Assembly (NCBI GenBank): GCA_943329665.2 | Contig: CALQEU020000003.1 | Coordinates: forward strand, 1-64,000 | Length of the DNA: 64,000 bases | Source of the DNA: JAJTFW01 sp903922455 | GTDB lineage: Bacteria > Bacteroidota > Bacteroidia > AKYH767-A > OLB10 | Direction: 5' to 3' | Part shown: piece after piece, positions 24,346-31,564 of the stretch | Position numbering within the stretch: the stretch's first letter is position 1 | Layout: each line of letters starts with the position of its first letter | Made by a program: the position numbers and the translations under genes | The notes under the pieces: generated by a model | What the model saw: the letters and a program-made list of their open reading frames with translations, nothing else | Told to the model about the DNA's origin: nothing | Databases searched by the model: none

Positions 24346-25011
24346 GTGATCTTTAGTATAACTCCTTTTACATTATTAGATTATCCAAATAAAACAGCAT
24401 GCATCTTGTGGTTTGCAGGATGCAATATGCGATGCGTTTATTGTTATAATCCTGAAATAGTAGTTGGAAAAGGTAAAATCCCTTTTAGTGAAGTCCTTCT
24501 TTTCCTTCAAAAAAGAAAACATCTCCTTGATGGAGTCGTTTTTAGCGGAGGCGAATGCACTTTACATAAAAATATTGATTCCTATATTGAAGAAATTAAA
24601 CAAATGGGTTTTGAAATAAAGATAGATACCAATGGCAGCTCTCCAAAAGTTATTGAAAGATTACTCCAGAAAAATTTAATTAACTACGTCTCATTAGATT
24701 TCAAGTCGACCCACAACAAATTTGAATCCATTACCAAATCAAACTTATTCAACAATTTCCAAGAGAGTTTAAGAATTTTAAACAAAGGGCAAATTCCATT
24801 TGAAATAAGAACCACCATCCACTCAGATCTACTAGTAGAGAGCGACATTCAAAAGATGATAAACTATTTGGAAAATGAAAATTACAAAGGGACGTATTAT
24901 CTACAGCAATTCGTTAATAATACAGAAACGCTTGGCCATATCCAAAATTCAAAAGTCATCCACATTACAAAAAAACTAAAAAGCAGATTAAAAATTGAAT
25001 TAAGAAATTAA
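24346..25011 (+). CDS. nrdG: Anaerobic ribonucleotide reductase activating protein (radical SAM)
   Basis: NrdG uses S-adenosylmethionine and a 4Fe-4S cluster to generate the glycyl radical on NrdD. The cluster motif CNMRCVYC (CxxxCxxC) lies near residue 24, preceded by TPFTLLDYPNKTACILWFAG, the usual opening of this subfamily. SGGE follows near residue 70. GTG at 24346 is chosen because it places this conserved opening at the N-terminus; an upstream GTG at 24298 would overlap the glycyl-domain ORF. The 222-residue length fits the family. Confidence 0.92.
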   Translation: MIFSITPFTLLDYPNKTACILWFAGCNMRCVYCYNPEIVVGKGKIPFSEVLLFLQKRKHLLDGVVFSGGECTLHKNIDSYIEEIKQMGFEIKIDTNGSSPKVIERLLQKNLINYVSLDFKSTHNKFESITKSNLFNNFQESLRILNKGQIPFEIRTTIHSDLLVESDIQKMINYLENENYKGTYYLQQFVNNTETLGHIQNSKVIHITKKLKSRLKIELRN

Positions 25012-25029
25012 TTACTAATAGAAGCTAAC

Positions 25030-25458
25030 TCAAACCTCAAACCACCGTTTCTTATGCACTAAATTAATGGCTTGTGCTTTTGAGGTTACGTGCAACTTTG
25101 CATAAATATTTGCAATGTGTTTTCGGACGGTGTGGCTACTTAAAAATAATTTTTCGGCAATGATTTTATAGTCATAGCCTTTTACTAAAAGCTGCAACAC
25201 TTCCAGTTCTCTTTCGCTAAGATCGGTGTTCGTTGCTGAAGTATTTGAACTTGGAATCGGTGCTGTACTGTTCTTTCCAACCAACATGTTCATTGCTTTC
25301 CTTGCTATGGATGGACTCATGGGGACACCACCCACTTCCATCATTTGAATAATGTAATCTTCGATCACGCTGGCATTCTCATCTTTTAACAAATATCCAT
25401 TGGCGCCGCATCGGATGGCTTCAAAGATTTTGTCCTCGTCATCAAAAATAGTGAGCAT
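25030..25458 (-). pseudogene. N-terminally truncated LuxR-type response regulator
   Basis: The 142-residue product starts in the middle of a receiver domain (MLTIFDDEDKIFEAIRCGANGYLLKD, normally strand 4 onward) and continues into a complete LuxR-type helix-turn-helix (LSERELEVLQLLVKGYDYK to the end). The phosphoacceptor aspartate and the first 75-80 receiver residues are missing, and no matching sequence lies upstream on the minus strand. The most likely reading is a gene that lost its 5' end. A short constitutively active regulator is possible but would lack an obvious promoter. Confidence 0.7.
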
Positions 25459-25608
25459 CAAAAAATATACTTCTTCTTTGTAAACCCATCTTCCGAAACA
25501 TCCTTATTTATGCATCGAAATTTAATTCAAATTCCCGAATAAACCATCTGTTCTGCGAAATTTAAAAAGAATGATTAAAAATTGGGCAAATAACCTCACC
25601 TTTGCAGT

Positions 25609-26187
25609 ATGATTCAGATTGACGACAAGCTCATTTCATTAGATGTAATAGACGAACAATTCGTTTGTGACCTAGCGAAATGCAAAGGGGAGTGTTGTAT
25701 TTCTGGAGATGCGGGTGCACCACTGGAAGAAAGTGAATTATTTGAAATAGAAGACGCTTTTCCTGCCATCAGAAACATCTTATCTGAAGATGGCAAAAAG
25801 AGCATCGAGAACTACGGACTCTACACCAAGGATCAAGACGGCGATTGGGTAACTCCATTAGTGAATGGCAATAAAGAATGCGCCTACGTACTATTTGAAA
25901 AAGGAGTAGCTACATGCGTATTTGAAAAAGCACATTCAGAAGGAAAGATATCATTTCGAAAACCCATCTCCTGCCACCTTTATCCCATCCGCATAAAGAA
26001 ATTAAAAAACTACGAAGCCGTAAACTACGACCGATGGGACATTTGTTCAGCAGCATGCACTTTAGGAAAAAATTTAAAAGTTCCGGTTTATAAATTTTTG
26101 AAAGATGCACTCACTCGAAAATATGGTGATGCTTGGTACAAAGAATTAGAAATAGCCGTAGACCATTATTCTAAAAGCAAAGCATGA
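25609..26187 (+). CDS. Cysteine-rich DUF3109 family protein
   Basis: A 192-residue protein recognisable as DUF3109 from its opening, VDEQFVC-like VIDEQFVCDLAKCKGECC, and from later cysteines in GNKECAYVLF, CVFEK, SCHLYPIRI and DICSAAC. The set of conserved cysteines suggests a metal or Fe-S site, related in style to YkgJ-type zinc/iron-chelating proteins. The biochemical role is unknown. The ATG follows a promoter-like CCTTTG. It has no operon partner. Confidence 0.8.
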   Translation: MIQIDDKLISLDVIDEQFVCDLAKCKGECCISGDAGAPLEESELFEIEDAFPAIRNILSEDGKKSIENYGLYTKDQDGDWVTPLVNGNKECAYVLFEKGVATCVFEKAHSEGKISFRKPISCHLYPIRIKKLKNYEAVNYDRWDICSAACTLGKNLKVPVYKFLKDALTRKYGDAWYKELEIAVDHYSKSKA

Positions 26188-26368
26188 AAATTTAAGAATA
26201 AAAAAAGCTGTCAATACATTATTGTAATGACCCCTTTGTTGTAATACCATTTATAAGTATTTAATAGTCCAAATAAACATAAATCTATTTTTACCGAGTT
26301 TAGCACTAACATTGACTTGTAATGAATTTTATGTTATAAATTAAGATTCTAGTCCTATTTTACTTGTT

Positions 26369-26393
26369 ACTTTCTTTTACGTGAAAAGAAAGT
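26369..26393. repeat. Perfect 10-base inverted repeat
   Basis: ACTTTCTTTT and AAAAGAAAGT are exact reverse complements separated by ACGTG. There is no gene end nearby that it would terminate other than the DUF3109 gene about 180 bases upstream. Confidence 0.7.
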
Positions 26394-26520
26394 GAAACTT
26401 AGATGGTTTTTATGCAACTATGAATGAAGTTGTGGAATGCCGACTTACATTCTGTGAATATTAATCCTCTTGAAAAATTAATATGTAGAGTTGGTATAAC
26501 CAAAGAAAGCACGCCACCCA

Positions 26521-26538
26521 TCCCGATAGCTATCGGGA
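26521..26538. repeat. Dispersed palindrome TCCCGATAGCTATCGGGA, perfect copy
   Basis: An exact 18-base palindrome in non-coding DNA, identical to the copies at 28460 and 32572 and one base different from the copy at 7678. Confidence 0.85.
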
Positions 26539-26773
26539 CCAACCAATTTTTGCGGTTTCTGCTTTCTATTTTCTTTCGCAACCACTGAACAATCTTTTGT
26601 GCTATCTCCTTACTTCATCGGTTCAGCAAAAATCGGTTCGCGCTGTTGCGTGGACGTCCTGCCGCACTGTTCCGAACGAAATTACTGTTTATTAAAATTT
26701 ATTGCTCGAATTATGCTTCCATTTATGTTTAAATAATTGGATTATATAATATGCATAATTGATACTAAATATT

Positions 26774-28405
26774 TTAAACTGAAATCAGATCCCCGTACAT
26801 CCGTGCACGCAATTCTTGAACGGTTGTATCTTCTAAGTACTCATCATACGTCATTCGACGATCGATAATTCCTGTAGGTGTTAATTCAACAATTCGATTC
26901 GCTACCGTATGTGTAAACGCATGGTCATGTGAACTGAACAAAGCAATATGTTTCCAATCAACCATCGCATCATTAAAAGCAGTGATCGATTCAAGATCTA
27001 AGTGATTCGTTGGCTCATCAAGAATAATGCAATTTGCATTCGTCAGCATCATACGAGAAATCATGCAACGCACTTTTTCTCCTCCTGAAAGCACGGTAGA
27101 CATCTTCAAAGACTCTTCTCCCGAGAACAACATCTTTCCTAAAAATCCTCGCACAAAACTTTCTTCTTTCTCTTTTGAAAACTGACGCAGCCAATCAATC
27201 AATGACAATTTTTCTTTGAAAAATTCGGCATTATCATTCGGTAAATACGAACGTGTGATTGTAGTTCCCCATTCATACGTTCCGGCATCTGCAGTTTCAT
27301 GATCTGTGATGATTTGAAAAAACGAAGTTACTGCGCGACGCTCTTTCGAGATCACTGCAATTTTATCGCCTTTATCCATCGAGAAAGTAATATCTTTAAA
27401 GAAAGTAATACCTTCATTCGATACTTTTTTCAATCCTTCCACCCTCAACAACTGATCACCACAATCGCGATCGGGTCTGAAAATAATTCCTGGGTATTTA
27501 CGTGTTGATGCAGGAATATCTTGCACCACTAATTTTTCCAATAATTTTTTACGACTTGTAGCTTGACGCGATTTCGATGCATTCGCAGAAAAACGTTCCA
27601 CGAAATCCTGAAGTTCTTTACGCTTATCTTCCACTTTCTTATTCTGATCGCTACGTTGACGCAAAGCCAATTGACTCGACTCATACCAGAAAGTATAATT
27701 ACCAGAATACAATTGCATCTTTCCAAAATCGATATCGGCTACGTGCGTACAAACTGAATCTAAAAAGTGACGATCGTGACTTACCACCAATACAGTATTT
27801 TGAAAATCTGCTAAAAAGTTTTCCAACCATGCAATCGTTTCCACGTCGAGGTCATTCGTTGGCTCATCCAGCAAAAGAATATCTGGATTTCCATAAAGCG
27901 CTTGTGCAAGAAGGACACGAACTTTTTCCTTTCCACTCACCTCTGTCATTTTCTTACTATGATACTCTTCCTTCACACCCAAATCGCTCAACAAACTGGC
28001 TGCATTACTTTCAGCATCCCAACCATTCATCTCTGCAAAAAGATTTTCTAACTCGGCTGCACGAAGTCCATCTGCTTCTGTAAAATCAGGTCGAGCATAC
28101 ACTTCATCCCTTTCACGAATCACATCCATCAACTTCACATTTCCCATCATCACGGTCTCTAAAACATTGAATGCATCGTACTCATAATGATTTTGCTTCA
28201 AAACACTCATTCTTGCACCTGGATTCATGGATACCTGACCCGTTGATGCATCAATTTCACCTGAAAGAATCTTCAAAAAAGTAGATTTCCCAGCACCGTT
28301 AGCACCAATGATTCCATAGCAATTACCGGGAACAAATTTGATGTTAACATCATCGAAGAGAACACGCTTGCCATAACGCAAGGAAATATTTGATACTGAG
28401 AGCAT
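26774..28405 (-). CDS. ABC-F family ATPase, YbiT-like, with one degenerate nucleotide site
   Basis: A 543-residue soluble protein with two ABC domains in tandem and no membrane segment, as in ABC-F translation factors that act at the ribosomal E site. NBD1 has Walker A GANGAGKST (about residue 34) and Walker B LLLDEPTNDLD, but its signature is SGKEK rather than SGGQ/SGGEK. NBD2 has a proper signature, LSGGEK, and Walker B IILDEPTNHLD, but its P-loop position reads ISKERRAVTS (about 347-356) with no GK(S/T). A linker of about 80 residues rich in K/R lies between. The YbiT-type DRHFLDSVCTHVADIDFG segment supports the subgroup. It is a single gene. Confidence 0.88.
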   Translation of the reverse strand: MLSVSNISLRYGKRVLFDDVNIKFVPGNCYGIIGANGAGKSTFLKILSGEIDASTGQVSMNPGARMSVLKQNHYEYDAFNVLETVMMGNVKLMDVIRERDEVYARPDFTEADGLRAAELENLFAEMNGWDAESNAASLLSDLGVKEEYHSKKMTEVSGKEKVRVLLAQALYGNPDILLLDEPTNDLDVETIAWLENFLADFQNTVLVVSHDRHFLDSVCTHVADIDFGKMQLYSGNYTFWYESSQLALRQRSDQNKKVEDKRKELQDFVERFSANASKSRQATSRKKLLEKLVVQDIPASTRKYPGIIFRPDRDCGDQLLRVEGLKKVSNEGITFFKDITFSMDKGDKIAVISKERRAVTSFFQIITDHETADAGTYEWGTTITRSYLPNDNAEFFKEKLSLIDWLRQFSKEKEESFVRGFLGKMLFSGEESLKMSTVLSGGEKVRCMISRMMLTNANCIILDEPTNHLDLESITAFNDAMVDWKHIALFSSHDHAFTHTVANRIVELTPTGIIDRRMTYDEYLEDTTVQELRARMYGDLISV

Positions 28406-28459
28406 TTTGGTGATATTTTTGGGGCTGCAAAGATAGGGATTAATTCAGGAAGAATTAAG

Positions 28460-28477
28460 TCCCGATAGCTATCGGGA
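28460..28477. repeat. Dispersed palindrome TCCCGATAGCTATCGGGA, perfect copy
   Basis: An exact 18-base palindrome, 55 bases upstream of the ABC-F gene start and before the tRNA-Arg region. Confidence 0.85.
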
Positions 28478-28566
28478 TCAGAATTAGGTTAAATATGAGA
28501 AAGCTTGGCGCCTACTATACTGGTATTCAAACTACAAGCTATAGATTCTATAATCTTTGAAATAAG

Positions 28567-28574
28567 TACTTTTG
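28567..28574 (+). promoter_or_regulatory. Possible -7 box upstream of tRNA-Arg
   Basis: TACTTTTG matches TAnnTTTG exactly. The -33 region reads TTC rather than TTG. Transcription from here would start inside the long hairpin at 28572-28623. Confidence 0.35.
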
Positions 28575-28623
28575 CACTGAAGTAGAGAAGCCTTCCTTTG
28601 GAAGTCTTCACACTTCAGTGCAA
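28572..28623. repeat. Long imperfect palindrome (52 bases)
   Basis: The outer arms TTGCACTGAAGT (28572-28583) and ACTTCAGTGCAA (28612-28623) are perfect reverse complements. Inside, GAAGCCTTCC (28587-28596) and GGAAGTCTTC (28600-28609) pair with one mismatch around a TTT loop. It would fold into an almost continuous hairpin. Confidence 0.85.
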
Positions 28624-28652
28624 GCCAGAATTATTTTGGATTCAAAATATTA

Positions 28653-28665
28653 GCACCCGTAGTTC
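28653..28665 (+). repeat. Copy of the 5' end of tRNA-Arg, 80 bases upstream of the gene
   Basis: GCACCCGTAGTTC equals the first 13 bases of tRNA-Arg at 28733; the rest of the tRNA is absent. A hairpin with outer arms CCAGTAGC (28667-28674) and GCTACTGG (28699-28706) and inner CTTTGC-TTT-GCAAAG follows. The gap between copy and gene is 67 bases, the same as at tRNA-Leu. Confidence 0.8.
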
Positions 28666-28732
28666 CCCAGTAGCAGAGCCTTTGCTTTGCAAAGCCACGC
28701 TACTGGATATTAAAAGAATATTAGTAAATATT

Positions 28733-28806
28733 GCACCCGTAGTTCAATTGGATAGAATAACAGATTCCGATTCTGTTGGTTGGGGGTTCGAATCCCTTCG
28801 GGTGCA
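28733..28806 (+). tRNA. tRNA-Arg (anticodon CCG)
   Basis: The acceptor arms GCACCCG/CGGGTGC pair perfectly, with discriminator A. The anticodon stem ACAGA/TCTGT encloses the loop TTCCGAT (anticodon CCG), and the T arm is GGGGG-TTCGAAT-CCCTT with two G-T pairs. The length is 74 bases and CCA is not encoded. Confidence 0.96.
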
Positions 28807-28830
28807 CTGATTAATAATCGAATTGCAGTT

Positions 28831-29009
28831 GTGTTGGCCTCGAGAGCCTCAGCCAACATCGAGAGCCTCAGCCAACATCGAGAGCCTCAGCCAACATCGA
28901 ATTTTGTAAGCTGCCCGAGGGAACTCGCGGGCAGCTTGGAGGTTGGCCTCGAGAGCCTCAGCCAACATCGAATTTTGTAAGCTGCCCGAGGGAACTCGCG
29001 GGCAGCTTG
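28831..29009. repeat. Array of short repeats and hairpins after tRNA-Arg
   Basis: A 19-base unit (TCGAGAGCCTCAGCCAACA) occurs three times in tandem at 28840-28896 and once more at 28949-28967. A 42-base unit follows the third and fourth copies (28897-28938 and 28968-29009) and contains the perfect hairpin AAGCTGCCCG/CGGGCAGCTT. GTTGGC before the first unit pairs with GCCAAC in each unit. Another hairpin, ACCCGC-ATTT-GCGGGT, lies at 29041-29056. No gene is credible here. Confidence 0.85.
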
Positions 29010-29101
29010 CTTGTACCTCTGATACAAAATAAAAAAAGCAACCCGCATTTGCGGGTAGACATTCACTATTTCCCATCCGGCTAGTAGGGAACTGCGAAGC
29101 T

Positions 29102-29119
29102 AATCCATTCGGGTGCACT
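29102..29119 (+). repeat. Copy of the 3' end of tRNA-Arg, 311 bases downstream
   Basis: 18 bases match the tRNA-Arg 3' end (28791-28808) with one mismatch, including TTCGGGTGCACT. The segment between the two copies contains the hairpin array. A hairpin-like 'aaacagagtgag...ctctcacactgttt' follows, similar to the terminator next to tRNA-Leu. Confidence 0.75.
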
Positions 29120-29204
29120 TAAACAGAGTGAGAATGAGTTTGAAAGCGAATAAGTTACGGGTTTCCCATCGCTCTCACACTGTTTCTCTCTCTCATTTTA
29201 TAGC

Positions 29205-29212
29205 TATCTTTG
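29205..29212 (+). promoter_or_regulatory. Probable -7 box of the thioesterase gene
   Basis: TATCTTTG matches TAnnTTTG and lies 15 bases before the ATG at 29228. Confidence 0.5.
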
Positions 29213-29227
29213 CAAAAAATTTCTATT

Positions 29228-29749
29228 ATGAAAACGAAAACTCCATCCGATAGCGTTGCCATCTCCACTGAAATTGTACTTCCGAATGATACTAATACAC
29301 TTGGAAACTTGATGGGTGGTCGGTTGTTACACTGGATGGATATTACTGCTGCGATTGCGGCACATCGTCATTGTGGCAGAGTCGTAGTTACTGCATCTGT
29401 GAACAATGTGGCTTTTAGTCAACCTATCAAATTAGGAGATATTGTCACTTTGCAAGCTAAAATTTCCCGTTCTTTTAATTCAAGTATGGAGGTGTTTATT
29501 GATGTATCGGTAGAAGATAATTTTCGCAATAAAAAAATAAAAAGCAATGAAGCGATTTATACTTTCGTTGCTGTTGATCAACTCGGAAATCCGATTCACG
29601 TTCCTGAATTAGTTCCTGAAACAGAAGAAGAAAAAGATCGTTATGCGGGTGCTTTGCGTCGCCGACAATTGTCATTAATTCTTGCTGGTAAGATGAAAGC
29701 TGCCGATGCTACGGAGTTGAAAGCTTTATTTATGGATGGAAAGTCGTAA
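29228..29749 (+). CDS. Acyl-CoA thioesterase (hotdog fold, YciA/BFIT-like)
   Basis: The enzyme hydrolyses acyl-CoA to free fatty acid and CoA in the cytoplasm. The 173 residues starting at ATG 29228 form one hotdog domain: NTLGNLMGGRLLHWMD (about residues 25-40, with the conserved N/G/G and the catalytic acidic residue at D40), AHRHCGR, and the paired VVVTASVNNVAFSQPIKLGD element. A C-terminal helical extension (about 130-170) is rich in E and R. An in-frame TTG at 29210 lies inside the -7 box and is not used as the start. Confidence 0.88.
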   Translation: MKTKTPSDSVAISTEIVLPNDTNTLGNLMGGRLLHWMDITAAIAAHRHCGRVVVTASVNNVAFSQPIKLGDIVTLQAKISRSFNSSMEVFIDVSVEDNFRNKKIKSNEAIYTFVAVDQLGNPIHVPELVPETEEEKDRYAGALRRRQLSLILAGKMKAADATELKALFMDGKS

Positions 29750-29767
29750 GACTTCTTTCAACATAAA

Positions 29768-30754
29768 TTATAAAAAAGATTTTATAGCGTTCACGATATC
29801 TGTATTGTCAATTCCGCTCATGCAGTTGAAATGTCCTTTGGGACATCGGTCGTAACCAATTTTTGAACAAGGTCGACAGGGAAGGTTTTTCACTTCCATG
29901 ATTTTCGACAAATTTTTATTTTGCGGAAGGTATGGTGTCATTCCAAATTCAGGAACGGTATTTCCCCAAACAGAAACGATAGGTTTTTGAAATGCTGCTG
30001 CAATATGCATTAAGCCGGTATCATGTGTGAGTACTACTTTAGCAGCCTTAACAATTTGCGCTGATTCACCCAATGAAAATTGTCCACACGCATTCCAAAC
30101 ATTTTCCATGGCACCCATTTCAATTTGTTTGCTCCTAATTTTATCTTCCTTCCCTCCTAGCAAAACGACAGGATACTTCAATGCTCTAATTACGCGCACA
30201 ATTTTATCGCTGGGCATCATCTTCGTCGTGTGTTGTGCACCGATGGCGATGGCGACAAATCCATGCTGATGCGTTGCGGGTAATTTACTAAGCACATTTT
30301 CCGCTCCCGGTTCCGAATAAAAATCGAGTCCCTTCTGATCATTCTTCACTTTAAATTTTTGCAACGTTTCCATGTAGCGATCTACGATATGAATCGGTGG
30401 CATTTTATTAATGTGAAGATTAACTAACATCCACTTCTGAATGTTTAACTTTCGAAAAGAAAAATTTTTCACCTTCAATTTTCTCTTTATTTTGATGGAT
30501 CGAAGATTGTTGTGGAGATCGATGATGTAATCAAACTTTTCAGCTTGCAAGGAATCCATCACATCATCTAAACTTCCATCGGTAGTCCAAAGTTTATCAA
30601 TTTGAGGATGATGCATCAACACAGAAGCGTAACTCTTCTTCGTCAGGTAATGAACTTCAGCTTCTGGAACCTGTTCCTTTAGACAACGAATTACAGGAGA
30701 CGTGAGTACGATATCTCCAATAGAGCTGAAACGAAGGATGAGAAATTTTGGCAA
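29768..30754 (-). CDS. Glycosyltransferase family 9 (lipopolysaccharide heptosyltransferase-like)
   Basis: The 329-residue protein starting at TTG 30754 opens with the family hallmark FLILRFSSIGDIVLTSPVIR. It shows the second-domain motifs of GT9 enzymes: AIGAQHTTKMMP near the domain boundary, VVLLGGKEDK, and LTHDTGLMHIAAAF. GT9 enzymes add heptose or related sugars to lipid A-core on the inner leaflet. A start at 30823 would overlap the divergent tatD start by 27 bases, so the internal TTG is preferred. No other LPS gene is adjacent. The exact sugar cannot be read from sequence. Confidence 0.85.
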   Translation of the reverse strand: MPKFLILRFSSIGDIVLTSPVIRCLKEQVPEAEVHYLTKKSYASVLMHHPQIDKLWTTDGSLDDVMDSLQAEKFDYIIDLHNNLRSIKIKRKLKVKNFSFRKLNIQKWMLVNLHINKMPPIHIVDRYMETLQKFKVKNDQKGLDFYSEPGAENVLSKLPATHQHGFVAIAIGAQHTTKMMPSDKIVRVIRALKYPVVLLGGKEDKIRSKQIEMGAMENVWNACGQFSLGESAQIVKAAKVVLTHDTGLMHIAAAFQKPIVSVWGNTVPEFGMTPYLPQNKNLSKIMEVKNLPCRPCSKIGYDRCPKGHFNCMSGIDNTDIVNAIKSFL

Positions 30755-30796
30755 CTTTAACGATTTTGACGCCTCAAACTTAGTTAAATTCGCAGC

Positions 30797-31564
30797 ATGC
30801 AAATCATCGATACCCATATTCATTTATATGCCAAAGAATATGAAGGAGATCTCCAAGCACTTATTCATGCCGCTCAGCAAGATGGTGTTTCTCAAATGCT
30901 CTTGCCAAACATTGATCATGAATCGATTGAAGGGGTAAAGACCCTCGCTACAAATTTTCCCGGCTTTTGTATTCCAATGATGGGCTTGCATCCTTGCTAT
31001 GTGAAGGGGAATTATGAAGATGAACTCACGATCATCGAAAAAGAATTGCGTTCTGGAAATTACATAGCGGTAGGTGAAATTGGGATGGATAAATACTGGG
31101 AGTTAGATTTTATTCAAGAACAAGAAATCGCATTAAAACGTCAATTGATTTTGGCGCACGAACTGGATTTACCTGTCGCCCTACATACGCGAAATGCAAA
31201 TCAGGAAGTATTATCAATTATAAAAGAGTTACATTTAGATGGACTCCGCGGTGTTTTTCATTGTTTCAGCGGCACCTTAGAAGAAGCCGAGACGATGATA
31301 AAACTAGGATTTTATTTAGGGATTGGCGGGGTGCTCACCTACAAAAACGGAGGTCTCGATAAAATTTTAATTGACGTCCCTCTCGAGCATCTTGTTTTAG
31401 AAACTGATGGACCTTATCTTTCACCACACCCACATCGAGGAAAAAGAAATCAACCCGCTTTTATTAATTATGTTGCTGAAAAGTTAGCAGAAATAAAAAA
31501 CATTTCTAAAAAAGAAGTAGCCGATATCACAAGTGCCAACGCCAGAAAACTATTCCGACTATGA
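30797..31564 (+). CDS. tatD: TatD-family metal-dependent hydrolase (DNase)
   Basis: A 255-residue TIM-barrel hydrolase. Metal-ligand motifs are in place: DTHIHL at the N-terminus, GEIGMDKYW (E near residue 93), LHTRN, FHCFSG, and ETDGPYLSP. TatD proteins are 3'-5' DNases/RNases linked to DNA repair or RNA quality control. Its stop overlaps the ATG of the asparaginase gene (ATGA-type overlap), so the two are cotranscribed. It is divergent from the glycosyltransferase gene. Confidence 0.95.
   Translation: MQIIDTHIHLYAKEYEGDLQALIHAAQQDGVSQMLLPNIDHESIEGVKTLATNFPGFCIPMMGLHPCYVKGNYEDELTIIEKELRSGNYIAVGEIGMDKYWELDFIQEQEIALKRQLILAHELDLPVALHTRNANQEVLSIIKELHLDGLRGVFHCFSGTLEEAETMIKLGFYLGIGGVLTYKNGGLDKILIDVPLEHLVLETDGPYLSPHPHRGKRNQPAFINYVAEKLAEIKNISKKEVADITSANARKLFRL

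Larger units (their letters stand above)
26188..26773. other. 586-base non-coding spacer with palindromes
   Basis: No credible gene is present. It contains a perfect 10-base inverted repeat, ACTTTCTTTT-ACGTG-AAAAGAAAGT (26369-26393), the dispersed palindrome at 26521-26538, and a more GC-rich stretch (about 26615-26690) unlike its surroundings. The mixture resembles a dispersed intergenic repeat element inserted in a spacer; I have seen similar 'ACTTTCTTTT...AAAAGAAAGT' blocks in other Bacteroidota, but that is recollection. Confidence 0.45.

Noticed and set aside
26399..26581. 60-residue reading frame in the spacer after the DUF3109 gene
   Set aside because: It crosses the dispersed palindrome, is rich in unlikely residues and has no promoter or family pattern.
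27577..28083. 168-residue reading frame opposite the ABC-F gene
   Set aside because: It is antisense to conserved NBD1 and its sequence has no recognisable domain.
28840..29009. Possible CRISPR array in the tandem 19-base units
   Set aside because: The units abut without unique spacers, are far shorter than CRISPR repeats plus spacers, and no cas gene is in the window.
28780..29118. Open reading frames on both strands across the repeat array after tRNA-Arg
   Set aside because: They consist of the translated repeats, overlap the tRNA and match no protein pattern.
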